In this document: one piece after another, positions 34,901-43,004 of the stretch
Position numbering within the stretch: position 1 is the first letter of the stretch
Layout of the letters: each line of letters begins with the position of its first letter
Origin: Cohnella caldifontis
GTDB lineage: Bacteria; Bacillota; Bacilli; Paenibacillales; Paenibacillaceae
Length of the DNA stretch: 55,340 nt
Direction: 5' to 3'
Assembly (NCBI RefSeq): GCF_029360585.1
Contig: NZ_JAQZSJ010000027.1
Coordinates: 1 to 55,340, forward strand
The notes under the pieces: generated by a model
The model's database searches: none
What the model saw: only the letters and a program-made list of their open reading frames with translations
Told to the model about the DNA's origin: nothing
Position numbers and translations under genes: made by a program

Positions 34901-36196
34901 GCTCTCCCGCAGCGGCGCGGCTCGAAGCATGTCATTGATGATGGCCTGGTCATGAAAAAACGGAAGACTTCGGTCCTCCGTTTCCCGGTCGTACCATTTT
35001 AATGATAAATCAGTTCCGCGAGAATCAGTTCCTCCGCCTGCTGCTTCAGGTTGTTCATATGTCCCGTCCAGGCCAGCGGATCGCTCGCCTTGTCCGGGGC
35101 CGGGTAAGAAGCGAGCATCTCCTGCATCGTCCGGTCGATCTGCTCCCGCGCCGTCCGGTCGATGTCCGCCAGATGCCGGTTCAACTGCTCCGACAACATC
35201 AGATGGGCGTACATGCCCTTCCGCTCGGTTTTCAGAAACGTCTTGCGCATCATCCCGTACTTCCCGATGGTCGTCTCCGCTTCGCTCAGCGTCAGGTTGG
35301 GCAGCAGATAATCCCCTTGCGGCGTGTACGTCAGTTCCATGTTCATCCTTCCTTTCTTGCAGGGTAGCTTCATTTTGCGGCAAGGAATCGGGTCTTGCAA
35401 GGGTATGAAGCGACTGACCCTCATTTGCACGTTGTGCATCCCGGCGCAGCGCCCGGACGGTCGATTCAATTTCCCGCAGCATCATCTCGGACACATCGCT
35501 GATCGCTGCGCCTAAATGGGATAATGCTGGAAGCGTATTGAAATAACCAATGGAAGACAAATCCTCGGTGCTAATGTAAAGTTCGGGATTCAACTCGCAG
35601 CGGGTTAAGGCCATATAAGCGACGGCTTTTTCAGACGCTTGTTTGAACAACAATTCCACATGCGGAACGTCCAGGTCCTCAAGCAAACTGTTCTCCCGCT
35701 CTTTCATCAACTCCGCCACATAATCGGCGCTGTTATCATCCACCGCATTCCGCGCAGCAGCGAGCAACGCGGCAGGCAGATCCGCACGCCGTTCGCTCTC
35801 GTCCGGCGCTCCGAACGCATTTTCCAGCGTTTCGATCACATGAGCCGTGTCGCTGTCCTGCAACCGCCAAAGCGACACCTGCGGCTGGCGTCTGCTTTGG
35901 GTATCCGATACGTCAAACACATGGCGCAGACCCAGGTGGTTGCCTCGGTCTTCAATCAGGGCAATCCCTTTTGCGCCGTGTTTCACCCAGCGATCCAGCC
36001 GCTTGTTCCAGACGTCAATCGGCGCGCAGGCCGTTGCGTCAGGACGTTGTGCGTAGATCAACAGTTGATCCTGAAACGGATATTTATAGTTCCAGGCCGC
36101 CGTCCGCAAAAAATCTGTCCAGCGGTCAGGGTGATTCGTCACCGTGCGAGCCGTGCTGGCAGCCAGTTCGACGATGCGCTGCAACTTGGCTGTCAT
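28919..36196 (-). CDS. Giant methylase-helicase protein of the conjugative element
   Basis: The 2425-residue protein has an ArdC-like N-terminus (residues about 25-110: WNYKYPFQDQLLIYAQRP, WVKHGAKGIALIED). A polar linker (about 285-400) follows. Then comes an N6-adenine methylase-like domain (ILEPSCGIGNFFGLVP near 940; IGNVPFGGYG near 1010 in place of NPPF/Y). A superfamily 2 helicase core is next (HCVGAGKTFAMTAAAM near 1625; DRLFVDEADSYKNLF near 1783; EQRSGRIVRQGNQ near 2116). Similar giant proteins are common cargo of Firmicutes elements and are thought to protect or process transferred DNA. The linker is overprinted by tnpV in another frame. The start follows GGGAGG. Confidence 0.85.
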   Translation of the reverse strand: MTAKLQRIVELAASTARTVTNHPDRWTDFLRTAAWNYKYPFQDQLLIYAQRPDATACAPIDVWNKRLDRWVKHGAKGIALIEDRGNHLGLRHVFDVSDTQSRRQPQVSLWRLQDSDTAHVIETLENAFGAPDESERRADLPAALLAAARNAVDDNSADYVAELMKERENSLLEDLDVPHVELLFKQASEKAVAYMALTRCELNPELYISTEDLSSIGYFNTLPALSHLGAAISDVSEMMLREIESTVRALRRDAQRANEGQSLHTLARPDSLPQNEATLQERKDEHGTDVHAARGLSAAQPDAERSGDDHREVRDDAQDVSENRAEGHVRPSDVVGAVEPASGGHRPDGAGADRPDDAGDARFLPGPGQGERSAGLDGTYEQPEAAGGGTDSRGTDLSLKWYDRETEDRSLPFFHDQAIINDMLRAAPLRESKSDIAAFFLANEDERERMLYVRGLFPTGITELTLDEGVRAGFEPYRNVLHLWTGTAEERTAQSFYDWGVIAGHINSMMLLNEFDLSRKSEPSIEQQTLWMEQAEDAKASAFFMPQAVIDAILQNGSGFENGKFRIALHFQQSLSAQENADFLKREYGTGGRLPALIGTDIHMNYDSKGITLTRGSIMNPDTQVVLPWMNVQKRIGELLAAGRYLNRQEAERLPAFAEEQEEKRRQQAAEMARNDVPQSDASSGLSPRDAQVEPEQTPVNRERARYGFDTGSMVWIGADEYEIVELAQRTVVLQDRQFPLFIKEVNRRDFERMLRENPLNDHLITGEQEPEWIGETAWETAEDAVLPEEPVTEGPETVSQPDTSLSSDGAAGRTAPARPSVPAVNYRITDDELGHGGAKTKFKWNMEAIRLLNKLEQEQRQATAEEQAVLARYVGWGGIPQAFDEANTQWAAEYAELKNVLEPEEYASARASTLNAHYTSASVIKAMYDCLESMGFRSGNILEPSCGIGNFFGLVPESFQGSRLFGVELDSITGRIARQLYPQASIAVSGYEQTNLPDSFFDLAIGNVPFGGYGVADKRYDKHKFLIHDYFFAKTLDKVRPGGIIAFITSKGTMDKQNPAVRKYIAERAELLGAVRLPSNAFLANAGTEVTADIIFLQKRDRMVAVSEQTEAWLSLSETADGVPVNRYFAEHPDMVLGTMVFDDRMYGNRQETSCKPFPDANLDELLREALSGIHAEWVELEREDQPEEEDPSLPADPTVRNFSFALVDGQIYYRENSRMRRVDTSATASGRIKGMILLRDTVRELIEYQTEDYSDEMIEQQQRKLNTQYDRFTAQYGLINSRANSLAFSDDSSYFLLCSLEIIDEEGRLLRKADMFTKRTIRQRIRVEQVDTASEALAVSIGAKARVDLPYMAELTGWTEEQLIKELRGVIFPNPENLDEEGKPIYETADAYLSGNVREKLRVARQFAAYDAERYGENVKALEAVQPKDLDAAEIDVRLGATWLPPEDIRQFLFELVDTPPMYQTYINVMYSEYTAAWNVKGKSDDRSNNIKANVTYGTNRVNAYKILEDTLNLRDVRVFDTVYEDGVEKRVLNKQETAIAQQKQEMIKEAFRDWIWRDPQRRERLTRLYNDRFNAIRPREYDGSHIRFTGMNPEIRLRQHQVNAVARALYGGNSLFAHCVGAGKTFAMTAAAMESKHLGLCNKSMLVVPNHLTEQWAAEFLQLYPSANILVATKKDFETKNRKTFCARIATGDYDAIIIGHSQFEKIPISMERQRQQLYEQISEITNGIRELKEARGERYAIKQLEKTKKTLQTKLEKLNDTSRKDDVVTFEELGVDRLFVDEADSYKNLFLYTKMRNVAGLSQTEAQKSSDMFAKCRYLDELTGGRGIIFATGTPISNSITEMYMMQRYLQYERLKRQGLQHFDAWASTFGETVTAIELAPEGTGYRAKTRFARFYNLPELMNMFKEVADIQTADMLQLPVPKAHFHNVAVPPSDFQRDMVADLARRAERVRAKEVEPHEDNMLTITNDGRKFALDQRLANQMLPDDEGSKVSVCADNVYRYWAEHQEQRLTQLVFCDLSIPKQDGSFNVYDELRRKLMEKGVPAEEIAYIHDANTEVKKKELFAKVRSGQVRILLGSTFKMGAGTNVQTKLIALHDLDCPWRPRDLEQRSGRIVRQGNQNSEVHIFRYVTENTFDAYLYQTLENKQRFISQIMTSKSPVRSAEDIDETALSYAEVKALATGNPYIKEKMDLDIQVSKLKLLKANHLSQRYALEDRLLKMLPQQIKSTEERIAGYEQDAALYTRSLASEADGTDKFPGMTIKDYTYSERAAAGAALLDACNGMTSPDPQEFGSYRGFSMWLSFDSFHKEYNVTLRGALGHTVTLGADAGGNISRINNALSDLPAKLEHAREQLATLRLQMETAKEQIAAPFEKEQELQTKSARLAELNALLNMDKRENEAVNSVPDEEPEAPERRMVGRER
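34999..35340 (-). CDS. tnpV: TnpV-like protein overprinted within the helicase gene
   Basis: A 113-residue frame lies wholly inside the helicase gene, offset by one base on the same strand. It has its own AAAGGAAGG site before the ATG. The sequence matches my knowledge of TnpV: LTYTPQGDYLLPNLTLSEAE, IGKYGMMRKTFLK, SEQLNRHLADIDRTA, WTGHMNNLKQQAEELILAE, ending LIYH. In the helicase frame the same bases give a low-complexity linker rich in Gly, Asp, Arg and Ala. Both frames stay open, so this is a true dual-coding region or an in-frame insertion. TnpV was named in Tn4451-type transposons and its function is unclear. Confidence 0.75.
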   Translation of the reverse strand: MELTYTPQGDYLLPNLTLSEAETTIGKYGMMRKTFLKTERKGMYAHLMLSEQLNRHLADIDRTAREQIDRTMQEMLASYPAPDKASDPLAWTGHMNNLKQQAEELILAELIYH

Positions 36197-36209
36197 GAGA
36201 GCACCTCCC

Positions 36210-36472
36210 TTACCGAAACGTGATTTGATTGGTCAGGCGAATGCCTTCCTCGGAATAACGAGCCGTAATCCGAATGAGTCCAATAAGTTGCAGTCGATGC
36301 AGATTTCGGCGGACAGTGGAAGGAGAGAGACCCACCTCCGAAGCCAGCCTTTTGCCGGACAACAAGATGCAGCCATGCCGCCCGCGCGGTCCATCAGGTA
36401 GCTATACAATAGCTTTGCTGCAGGAAGGACCTTCGCTCCGGCCAGCAGTTTATACCTGGTGAGATCGTTCAT
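36210..36472 (-). pseudogene. Winged-helix DNA-binding protein, frameshifted
   Basis: The N-terminal part MNDLTRYKLLAGAKVLP and LLYSYLMDRAGG is in one frame. The DNA-binding part CILLSGKRLASEVGLSPSTV and RRNLHRLQLIGLIRITARY is in another and ends ITFR at 36210. Adding one C in the run near 36376-36383 would join them into an 87-residue helix-turn-helix protein. As read, the product is 79 residues with a nonsense second half. The gene lies 13 bases before the helicase start, in the same operon. Confidence 0.7.
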
Positions 36473-36493
36473 AGGCTTCCTCCTCAGCAGACG

Positions 36494-36934
36494 CTAACGC
36501 TCCGGCGACCGTTCCGACAAACGATCCGGCCGGATGTAGCAGTACAGATAGAAATTGTAGTCTCCCGCATGCGGGAAACAACGCAGGTAGTACCGATGGC
36601 GCTCTGTTTGAAAACAAAAGCCGTATACGCCGGAATGCCACGCCCCCGATAATCGGGCCTCCAGATGCGACAGGCAAAAACGGTGCATCTGGCTGCGGCT
36701 TTGAAGAAGTCCCTGCTCCGTCAATGCCCGCACAACCGCATCCAGTTCCGCCCGGAAAGCCGGCGTTTTAAGCGTTGGCGCATGATCGAACCAGGTAGAC
36801 CAGAACGCCTCGCCGCTGCTGCCAAAATAACCGCGCAGGTGCCCGATGCAACCCCGTTCCGTATCCTTCTTTATCGAAGCGGAATAAAAATAGGCCGCGT
36901 CCTCCGACACGGCCGTTTGCAGTCTTTCCAGCAT
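36494..36934 (-). CDS. Conserved element protein, unknown function
   Basis: The 146-residue protein starts after GGGAGG. It has many aromatic residues and a clear core: CIGHLRGYFGSSGEAFWSTW, then GVYGFCFQTERHRYYLRCFP and AGDYNFYLYCYIRP. It has no signal peptide. I recall relatives in Firmicutes conjugative elements (a DUF of uncertain number) but no function. It lies between the large secreted proteins and the helicase. Confidence 0.72.
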   Translation of the reverse strand: MLERLQTAVSEDAAYFYSASIKKDTERGCIGHLRGYFGSSGEAFWSTWFDHAPTLKTPAFRAELDAVVRALTEQGLLQSRSQMHRFCLSHLEARLSGAWHSGVYGFCFQTERHRYYLRCFPHAGDYNFYLYCYIRPDRLSERSPER

Positions 36935-36968
36935 GTTCTTTTCCTCCCGGCTGGTATACAAGTGTCCT

Positions 36969-39900
36969 CTAATGGGTTCCCCCTGTGCCATAATCGTCGT
37001 AGCTGGACAAATTGGCATGATAAAAGACGACATCGCCGTCCAGCAGGGAGAACGTTGCCCCGTATGGATCGACGAAGCTTCGCTGAAACCCTTCCATTCG
37101 CCACTGATTGTCCAGCGGCGCGTTTTTGTATTGCAGATGCGGGTGGTTCAAGTCTTGATTGCGGATCGTTTCGATGTTGAAATTGACGATGATGTACCCA
37201 TCCTTCAGAAATACGGGCGCATGGTCGTCCAGCCGGTGCGTGCGGCCGTACTCGGCCAGATTGAAGCCTTTCGGCACCACGTACGGCGCGGCGGGCAAGC
37301 TGTATTCGCCAAACCACTTCTGCACCGAAGCGTTGGCGCGGGCCGCATCGATGCCGGAGGGCACCTGCATGCTTCCGACGAACGTCCGAAGCTGAGGCGG
37401 CAGCAGCATGATATCGTAGCCGCCCACATACGTCGGCTTCTGCGCATCCTTTACATATTGTTCGATAAACGTCTGCTTCGCTCCGGGCGAACCGTTTAGC
37501 GACCAAAGCGTTGCTGCGGTGTCGGTCAACTCCTGCTTCGGCACATTGCGCAGGCGAGCGTCGAGCGTCACATACCGTTTCTCAACATCGTCGCTGGAAC
37601 CGATGCGAATAAACCGCTGACTGCCTGAATGATAGTAAAGATCGACTTCCTGCCGATTGCGGCCTTTGCTGTCTACGAAGTAAAAGGTTGGCGTGACTTT
37701 AATCCCGTCGCCCGAGCCGAACATGTTGCCTTTCGTCATGACTTCGAATTTGACATGGTAACCCGTTTTGACCACAACATTTTTCTTGCCGCTCTCCGAG
37801 TGACTGCCTTGCCGTACCGGCAGCACGTAGGGAGGAGTATTTCCTCTCGCCGCGCCGTCAATGCCTTTCGTGCCGACCCAATAGACGTTTCCTGTCGGCG
37901 TCGCGCTGCCCTTTTGGGTGCGGAACACCGATTCCCATGCAAAATCGGCAATGTCGGTGATGCGGAAGTCATAAAGGCGGCCGATCACTTCCACCGGAAC
38001 CACCTGCGTAGCCACATGTTTGGACAAGTCCAGATTAGCATTCATCTGGGATGTGAAGGATGCCGGGCTGTTTTCTGCGAAGGTACGGAATAACACTTCG
38101 TAATGGCCCTCGTCCACCCAAACGGGCAAATAGAAGGTCGTCTGCATCTGGCCGACCGGGATGGATACCCACGTGTCCTTGGGGACGAGCGTCGTGCGAT
38201 CCGCTTTGTACACATCGAACGGAAAGCGTACCTGCTTGTACCTCACATACTTGGCATAATCCCGATTGCCGTAGCCCTTGATGTCCTTGTGCGGGCCGCT
38301 TGTCGGAATCGTCACGGTAAAGGGCCGGTCCAGAATAAGCGCGGATCTTCCCGCTGTCGGTGTTGTCTTCTGGTTGTGGTCCTGATCGTCCGACACCGAG
38401 GCGTAGTTCACCACCGGCGTATGCACGGTCACCGGATTGATGCCGCCGATCGGAAAGCTCTTGTTTTCTCCGCCGCCAATGCCCTTGACCAGCGTATAAA
38501 AGATGGTGCCGGTACTCGGCTGATTCGCTTTGTTCGTTTTGGAAGCGTCAATGAGATAACCTTTGCCGTACAGCACATCCTGACCGATCATCGACGGGGC
38601 CGGTATCGCCCCCGGCGTCGGTGCTTTTTCTTCAACGATTCGATTGTCCATAATCGTATTTCCGTTAAAAACGAACGAGTCGTTTTTCACCTTAATCTTG
38701 CCGATGGCGCTTTCTGCAGTTGACTTCCAGTCCTCGTTCGGTACGGAAGGCCGGCTGGAACCGCCGGAAATCGTTTGTCCGGGCAGCGTCACATTCGAAT
38801 AAACCGGATCGGTAATATGCGCGCTGAGCGACGCATCATGCGCGGCGGAAACGGTTGGCGGCGTATAGCCATTCGGCTCCAGTGTAACCGTCCCCGAAGG
38901 AAGCGCATAATTGGAGACCGTCGCCTTTTGAATGCTGTACACTTCGAGATTTTGAATCGTCCAGAAGCTGTACTTGCGTTCAATCAAATAGTTTTTGGTG
39001 ACCGTCTGTGTATCTGAACGCGGAACGGTAATGGTCGTCGGATTCCCGTCCGCATCGGGCGGGCCGGATCGCGTCTCCGTCCAGGTAAGGGTATATGTTT
39101 TACTCACCTGAATCGGGTATTGCTTCGTGCCGGTCGTTTCCGTGAACGTGTTTCGGTACAAGTACGATTTGGCCAAAGCGTTCACATACAGGCTCTCTGA
39201 AGTCGGAATGCCTTGCAGCACATCAAATTTTTCTGAGCCGCGCGCATCCGCCTGAATGACGGCAGAAACGTTCGGCTCCATCGCTTCGGCCTGCTGGGAA
39301 TCGCCAGGTTGAGGTTCTCCGCCCCCGTCGCCTTTACGCACCGAATGGTCCGATGTCGAATCCCCCGTATTGCCGTCCACATCCTTCACGACGACGGTGA
39401 TTTGCACGCTCACTTTGTCTCCGGACGTGAACGGGATTTTGATCGGAATCGTTTTACTCGTTGACGTGCCGGAGAGGGTTCCGGTTTTGTCGCCCGTTTG
39501 AACGAGCCTGGCATTTCGAATATCCGTGATCTCGTATGACTTCAAATTCTTTAGCGACTCGACTTCAAAAACAAAATCCCCGTCCACTTCGGTCACGTTT
39601 TGGTCGACCGTTTCCGGCGCTTCAATCCGGGACGTGACCGTTACCGAGGAGGGAATTTTGTAAATGCCGATAAAGTTGGAGCCGCCCGATCCCACCAGAA
39701 TGGAGCGCTCTTTGAGGTTGGGGTCGCCTTTTTCCTGAATGAACAGCTTCTCGTCGGGTTTGGTATTATTTGTAATATAAGATCGGATGATCTCATACGT
39801 TTGACCGCCATATGTGACTTGCTCTTCGAACGTATGATTCGCCTCATCCCCGGTAGCGAAAACGCCTTTGTCCACTTCTTTGAGTTTGGTGCCGTCTTCT

Positions 39901-40793
39901 TTTTGATAGATGGCTTTCACCGGATTGTTCTCCGCATATTCGGCAACCGCGTCCGTTCCGCCCAGATGCACCGTAAAGCTTCGCGTTCGCACCTTCGGAT
40001 TCGTTTCGGGATTTTCTTGCAGCCAGTCTTTCCGCGTCGGGTCCTGCTTGGGCGATAAATAGGAGCGAACGATCGTATACGTTTTTCCGTTGTCCTCAAT
40101 CGTTTCGGGAAATTCATGATCGATCGTTTCCCCGACTTTGTATTTGCCCTTTAGAAATGTAACTTCCGGTTTTTGAATGACTGTGCCGTCAACGGTTTTT
40201 GCGATGACATCGACGGGAAATTCCGCGCTTCGATAGGGTACATGAATGCCGAAATAATCGTCCAAATCGTCCGGATGCGCCCAAGGTTCGGCCCTCTTGA
40301 TCTCATCCAACGTATAGAATGGCCCTTTGCGTACGTTGCCGTTTCCGTCGATAGACACCATGATGGCATACAAATATAAGTCGTCGTTGTCTTTGATGTC
40401 GCCCATGCCCGCTTTCCACATACCTTCCGTGACGAGCGCCTCGCTGACTTCGTAATAGGTCGTGACAGGCTGGCCGGGGATGGGCGGATTCGGTTCCTGT
40501 CCTACTTGCCGTACTTGCTGGTCCAAAAAAGAAGCGCGTTGGCCGCTTCTCGGATCGCCGCACTGCTTGGGCGTCGAATTCGTACATAATTGGTCACGGC
40601 GCACCGTCCAACCCACAGTTCTGTATTTAATGGATGACGTTGCAGCCGTACTTGTGATTTCAAAGCTGATTTTTCCTGCCTCGGTTCTTACTTTTGGGAT
40701 TTCGGCTTTCGCTGTGAAAGGAAAACCCGAAAATAAAAAAGAGCATGCCAGAAGCACGCTCAACGCCGATTTTATGAATTTGTTTTTCTTCAT
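36969..40793 (-). CDS. Large secreted DUF5704-like protein, candidate adhesin
   Basis: The 1274-residue exported protein has a clear signal peptide (SALSVLLACSFLFSGFPFTAKA). Residues about 195-385 contain two MucBP-like repeats (VDVIAKTVDGTVIQKPEV, YKVGETIDHEFPETIEDN; VKAIYQKEDGTKLKEVDKGV, EEQVTYGGQTYEIIRSY). The long C-terminal part resembles DUF5704 proteins known from Paenibacillus, as I recall them. It has no SLH, LPXTG or C-terminal membrane segment, so it must be held by a partner or released. The ATG directly follows the stop of the copper-amine-oxidase stalk gene, so the two are coupled. The position right after the pilus genes suggests a role in cell contact. Confidence 0.78.
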   Translation of the reverse strand: MKKNKFIKSALSVLLACSFLFSGFPFTAKAEIPKVRTEAGKISFEITSTAATSSIKYRTVGWTVRRDQLCTNSTPKQCGDPRSGQRASFLDQQVRQVGQEPNPPIPGQPVTTYYEVSEALVTEGMWKAGMGDIKDNDDLYLYAIMVSIDGNGNVRKGPFYTLDEIKRAEPWAHPDDLDDYFGIHVPYRSAEFPVDVIAKTVDGTVIQKPEVTFLKGKYKVGETIDHEFPETIEDNGKTYTIVRSYLSPKQDPTRKDWLQENPETNPKVRTRSFTVHLGGTDAVAEYAENNPVKAIYQKEDGTKLKEVDKGVFATGDEANHTFEEQVTYGGQTYEIIRSYITNNTKPDEKLFIQEKGDPNLKERSILVGSGGSNFIGIYKIPSSVTVTSRIEAPETVDQNVTEVDGDFVFEVESLKNLKSYEITDIRNARLVQTGDKTGTLSGTSTSKTIPIKIPFTSGDKVSVQITVVVKDVDGNTGDSTSDHSVRKGDGGGEPQPGDSQQAEAMEPNVSAVIQADARGSEKFDVLQGIPTSESLYVNALAKSYLYRNTFTETTGTKQYPIQVSKTYTLTWTETRSGPPDADGNPTTITVPRSDTQTVTKNYLIERKYSFWTIQNLEVYSIQKATVSNYALPSGTVTLEPNGYTPPTVSAAHDASLSAHITDPVYSNVTLPGQTISGGSSRPSVPNEDWKSTAESAIGKIKVKNDSFVFNGNTIMDNRIVEEKAPTPGAIPAPSMIGQDVLYGKGYLIDASKTNKANQPSTGTIFYTLVKGIGGGENKSFPIGGINPVTVHTPVVNYASVSDDQDHNQKTTPTAGRSALILDRPFTVTIPTSGPHKDIKGYGNRDYAKYVRYKQVRFPFDVYKADRTTLVPKDTWVSIPVGQMQTTFYLPVWVDEGHYEVLFRTFAENSPASFTSQMNANLDLSKHVATQVVPVEVIGRLYDFRITDIADFAWESVFRTQKGSATPTGNVYWVGTKGIDGAARGNTPPYVLPVRQGSHSESGKKNVVVKTGYHVKFEVMTKGNMFGSGDGIKVTPTFYFVDSKGRNRQEVDLYYHSGSQRFIRIGSSDDVEKRYVTLDARLRNVPKQELTDTAATLWSLNGSPGAKQTFIEQYVKDAQKPTYVGGYDIMLLPPQLRTFVGSMQVPSGIDAARANASVQKWFGEYSLPAAPYVVPKGFNLAEYGRTHRLDDHAPVFLKDGYIIVNFNIETIRNQDLNHPHLQYKNAPLDNQWRMEGFQRSFVDPYGATFSLLDGDVVFYHANLSSYDDYGTGGTH

Positions 40794-41906
40794 CTATTCC
40801 GAGTCCGCCTTTCTGATGAAATAATTGCGGAATAAACTGGCTCCCGGATCGACTTTCAATGTACTGCCCCAATCGCCGCCAACATTCGTGGAAAGGGAAA
40901 TATCCGCGTAACCTTCGTACCAAACCTGCTTATCGAGTTTGCGATCATTGGGGAACCGCTCATCGTACAGCAAATTTTTACTTTCCGTGAATGAGTTGAA
41001 TTTGATTCTGAACTTGGAACGTACATAATTATTTCCAAACCCGTCTTTATAAATCATGGAAGGCTCGGGATCAAGGTATCCTTCAATTTGAATCTTGTTT
41101 TCTTTAACCCAATCCACATACCGCTGGATGTATTTCAATTCCGCATTGGAGCTTTGCATTTTCGTGGCGAATACCGCCTGCGCCCACGTGTCGTCAATCG
41201 TTTTGTAATCTACGTTCAGCCAAAGTGCACCAAACGTTTTCAGTTGGCTCATCCATATATCCACGTTTTTCTTATTGAATTCCGGTATGGTTGAATACAA
41301 TACCGATGAAACTTTGCTGTCCGTAGGATGCGAGTAGGGATAGGCCATCTCGTAGGCTTCATTCGGCACATCGGCGAGAATGTACGGGTAATCTTTCGCG
41401 TTCTTCGGCAAATGGGTTGTGCGAATCAGGCGACCCCATTCATCGTACTTTGCATTGGCGTCTTCTTCTGTGGAAATAAAGACGGTCGATGTCGGACTAT
41501 CCCAATTCACTTCCGCCCCCAGCGCTTCGCTGACAAAACGCAGCGGGACAAACGTCCGGCCGCCGCTGGTGATCGCCTGCGAATCGAAAGCCACCTCTTT
41601 GCCGTTGACGAGCGCCTTGCTATCGCCAATCGTAAGCACAATATGCAGGTCGTCCCGCTCAATCGGTACGGTCATGGTTTCGGGTTCCCAGCCTACGTTC
41701 GCGCCCATCTTTTCCGCGATGAATCGAACCGGCACGAGCGTCCGGTCGTTTTCATCGACAAATGCTTGCGCATCGGGAAACCAGATTTTTTGTCCGTCCA
41801 TGACGACGCTGACAAAGGACGGAGGGTTGCTCGCCGCGCTTGCTGTTACGGTGAACAAGCTGCAAAGCATCGCGGCGGCAAGTCCTGCAATTATCCATTT
41901 TCTCAC
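40794..41906 (-). CDS. Secreted protein with copper-amine-oxidase-type stalk domains
   Basis: The 370-residue protein is exported (signal peptide WIIAGLAAAMLCSLFTVTASA). Residues about 25-140 hold two stalk repeats of the copper amine oxidase N-domain family (RTLVPVRFIAEKMGANVGWE, RTFVPLRFVSEALGAEVNWD). These are wall- or surface-associating modules and the enzyme domain is absent. The C-terminal 220 residues are not recognised. The start is taken as a GTG eight bases after GAGGAG; ATGs at 41927 and 41936 are less well placed. The stop directly abuts the next start. Confidence 0.82.
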   Translation of the reverse strand: MRKWIIAGLAAAMLCSLFTVTASAASNPPSFVSVVMDGQKIWFPDAQAFVDENDRTLVPVRFIAEKMGANVGWEPETMTVPIERDDLHIVLTIGDSKALVNGKEVAFDSQAITSGGRTFVPLRFVSEALGAEVNWDSPTSTVFISTEEDANAKYDEWGRLIRTTHLPKNAKDYPYILADVPNEAYEMAYPYSHPTDSKVSSVLYSTIPEFNKKNVDIWMSQLKTFGALWLNVDYKTIDDTWAQAVFATKMQSSNAELKYIQRYVDWVKENKIQIEGYLDPEPSMIYKDGFGNNYVRSKFRIKFNSFTESKNLLYDERFPNDRKLDKQVWYEGYADISLSTNVGGDWGSTLKVDPGASLFRNYFIRKADSE

Positions 41907-42020
41907 GCCATTTACTCCTCTCTTCATAGGGATCATGACAAGTTTGGAAGATTTCTACTGTCAGGTTCATCATAGAGCCGATCTGACGGCGTGTCCACTT
42001 TCCGAAACATCGCTGTCTCG

Positions 42021-43004
42021 TTAAGATGGCGAGACAGGACAGTCCAGCGGCATATAGCCTTTTTGCGCGGCCGCTTTTTCGCTGGAAAACGTCTCTTCCA
42101 CCGGATAAGTAAAGCCGCATGTGCTGCGGTAATACACCTTCATGCTTCCTTTCCTGGCTCCGACAATCTCCGGTTTCTTGAGTATTCGGCTACCGCCGAG
42201 GGCGTAATTGTTATAAAACTTGCCTCCCATCGGAACGCCCTGGATAAAAGCAAGCACCCCGACGTCATCCACGGTATTGTTCCATTCTTCCTGTGAAATC
42301 GTTGGCAATGTAAACGTGTAGGAGAGACCAAATCGGGAAACCGATTCGTTGTGTTTATTGATCCGGTACGCGAGTTCGTCTTCAATTGTGCGGACGATGG
42401 TGCTCCGGCGCACCTGCTCAAATCGCTTCGCATCCTTTAATATCGCAATATTCGTCTGCTGCCCGACGTCGGCGCGCAAGCCTTCGTGCCAACTCCGGCT
42501 GCCTGCATCGTAAGCGAGGACGAAATCATCCAGCGTAAACGAAAGGCTGTTACCCGATGAATCGGCGTAAGCATACGGCTTTTTCGCTCCCCAAACCGGT
42601 TTCCGCTCCGTTTTCCCGTCGGCTCCCGTCCACTCCTCCTCGGCATAGACGTAGAAGCCATCGTAACCAATCACCGCAATAGCCGGGATATACCGACCCA
42701 GCACGCCTTGCGCAACGGGATCGTCGGCAATGCCGAAGCTTGTGTACAGCGTTTGATAAAATGCGGCAATCGCCTCGTCCTTGTTCAGCGCCACCCGCTT
42801 GGCCAATTCGTATTGCGTCTCCCGCTGCTGATTTGCATTGACGGTCAACATCCGCGCTGCGTCATCCACCGCGGCATCCAGCGCGGCATTATAGCGCAGC
42901 TCGGTCAATATCGCCTTCCGCTGCGTTTCGACCTCGATGCGATTCACGGTCGCAAACGGCAGAAAAATAAGCGCCCCGACAATGGCCCATTCAATCAGCC
43001 TCAT
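42021..43004 (-). CDS. Pseudopilin-like membrane protein of the pilus module
   Basis: The 327-residue protein has a single N-terminal hydrophobic helix (LIEWAIVGALIFLPFATVNR) and a long outside-facing domain (IPAIAVIGYDGFYVYAEEEW, DELAYRINKHNESVSRFG). This layout is that of TadE/TadG-type minor pilins. The start at 43004 overlaps the previous gene by 14 bases. It lies with two other one-helix proteins between the pilin and the secreted proteins. The exact family is not recognised. Confidence 0.65.
   Translation of the reverse strand: MRLIEWAIVGALIFLPFATVNRIEVETQRKAILTELRYNAALDAAVDDAARMLTVNANQQRETQYELAKRVALNKDEAIAAFYQTLYTSFGIADDPVAQGVLGRYIPAIAVIGYDGFYVYAEEEWTGADGKTERKPVWGAKKPYAYADSSGNSLSFTLDDFVLAYDAGSRSWHEGLRADVGQQTNIAILKDAKRFEQVRRSTIVRTIEDELAYRINKHNESVSRFGLSYTFTLPTISQEEWNNTVDDVGVLAFIQGVPMGGKFYNNYALGGSRILKKPEIVGARKGSMKVYYRSTCGFTYPVEETFSSEKAAAQKGYMPLDCPVSPS

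Noticed and set aside
36871..37506. A 211-codon minus-strand frame overlapping the end of the DUF5704-like gene
   Set aside because: Its composition (Arg/Ala/Gly-rich) is that of a shifted reading of the true gene, which continues to 36969 with normal protein features.
36935..41936. c-di-GMP (GEMM-type) riboswitch before the secreted-protein genes, looked for because of the HD-GYP gene
   Set aside because: No GEMM-like core was found, and the genes are tightly packed with the pilus genes.
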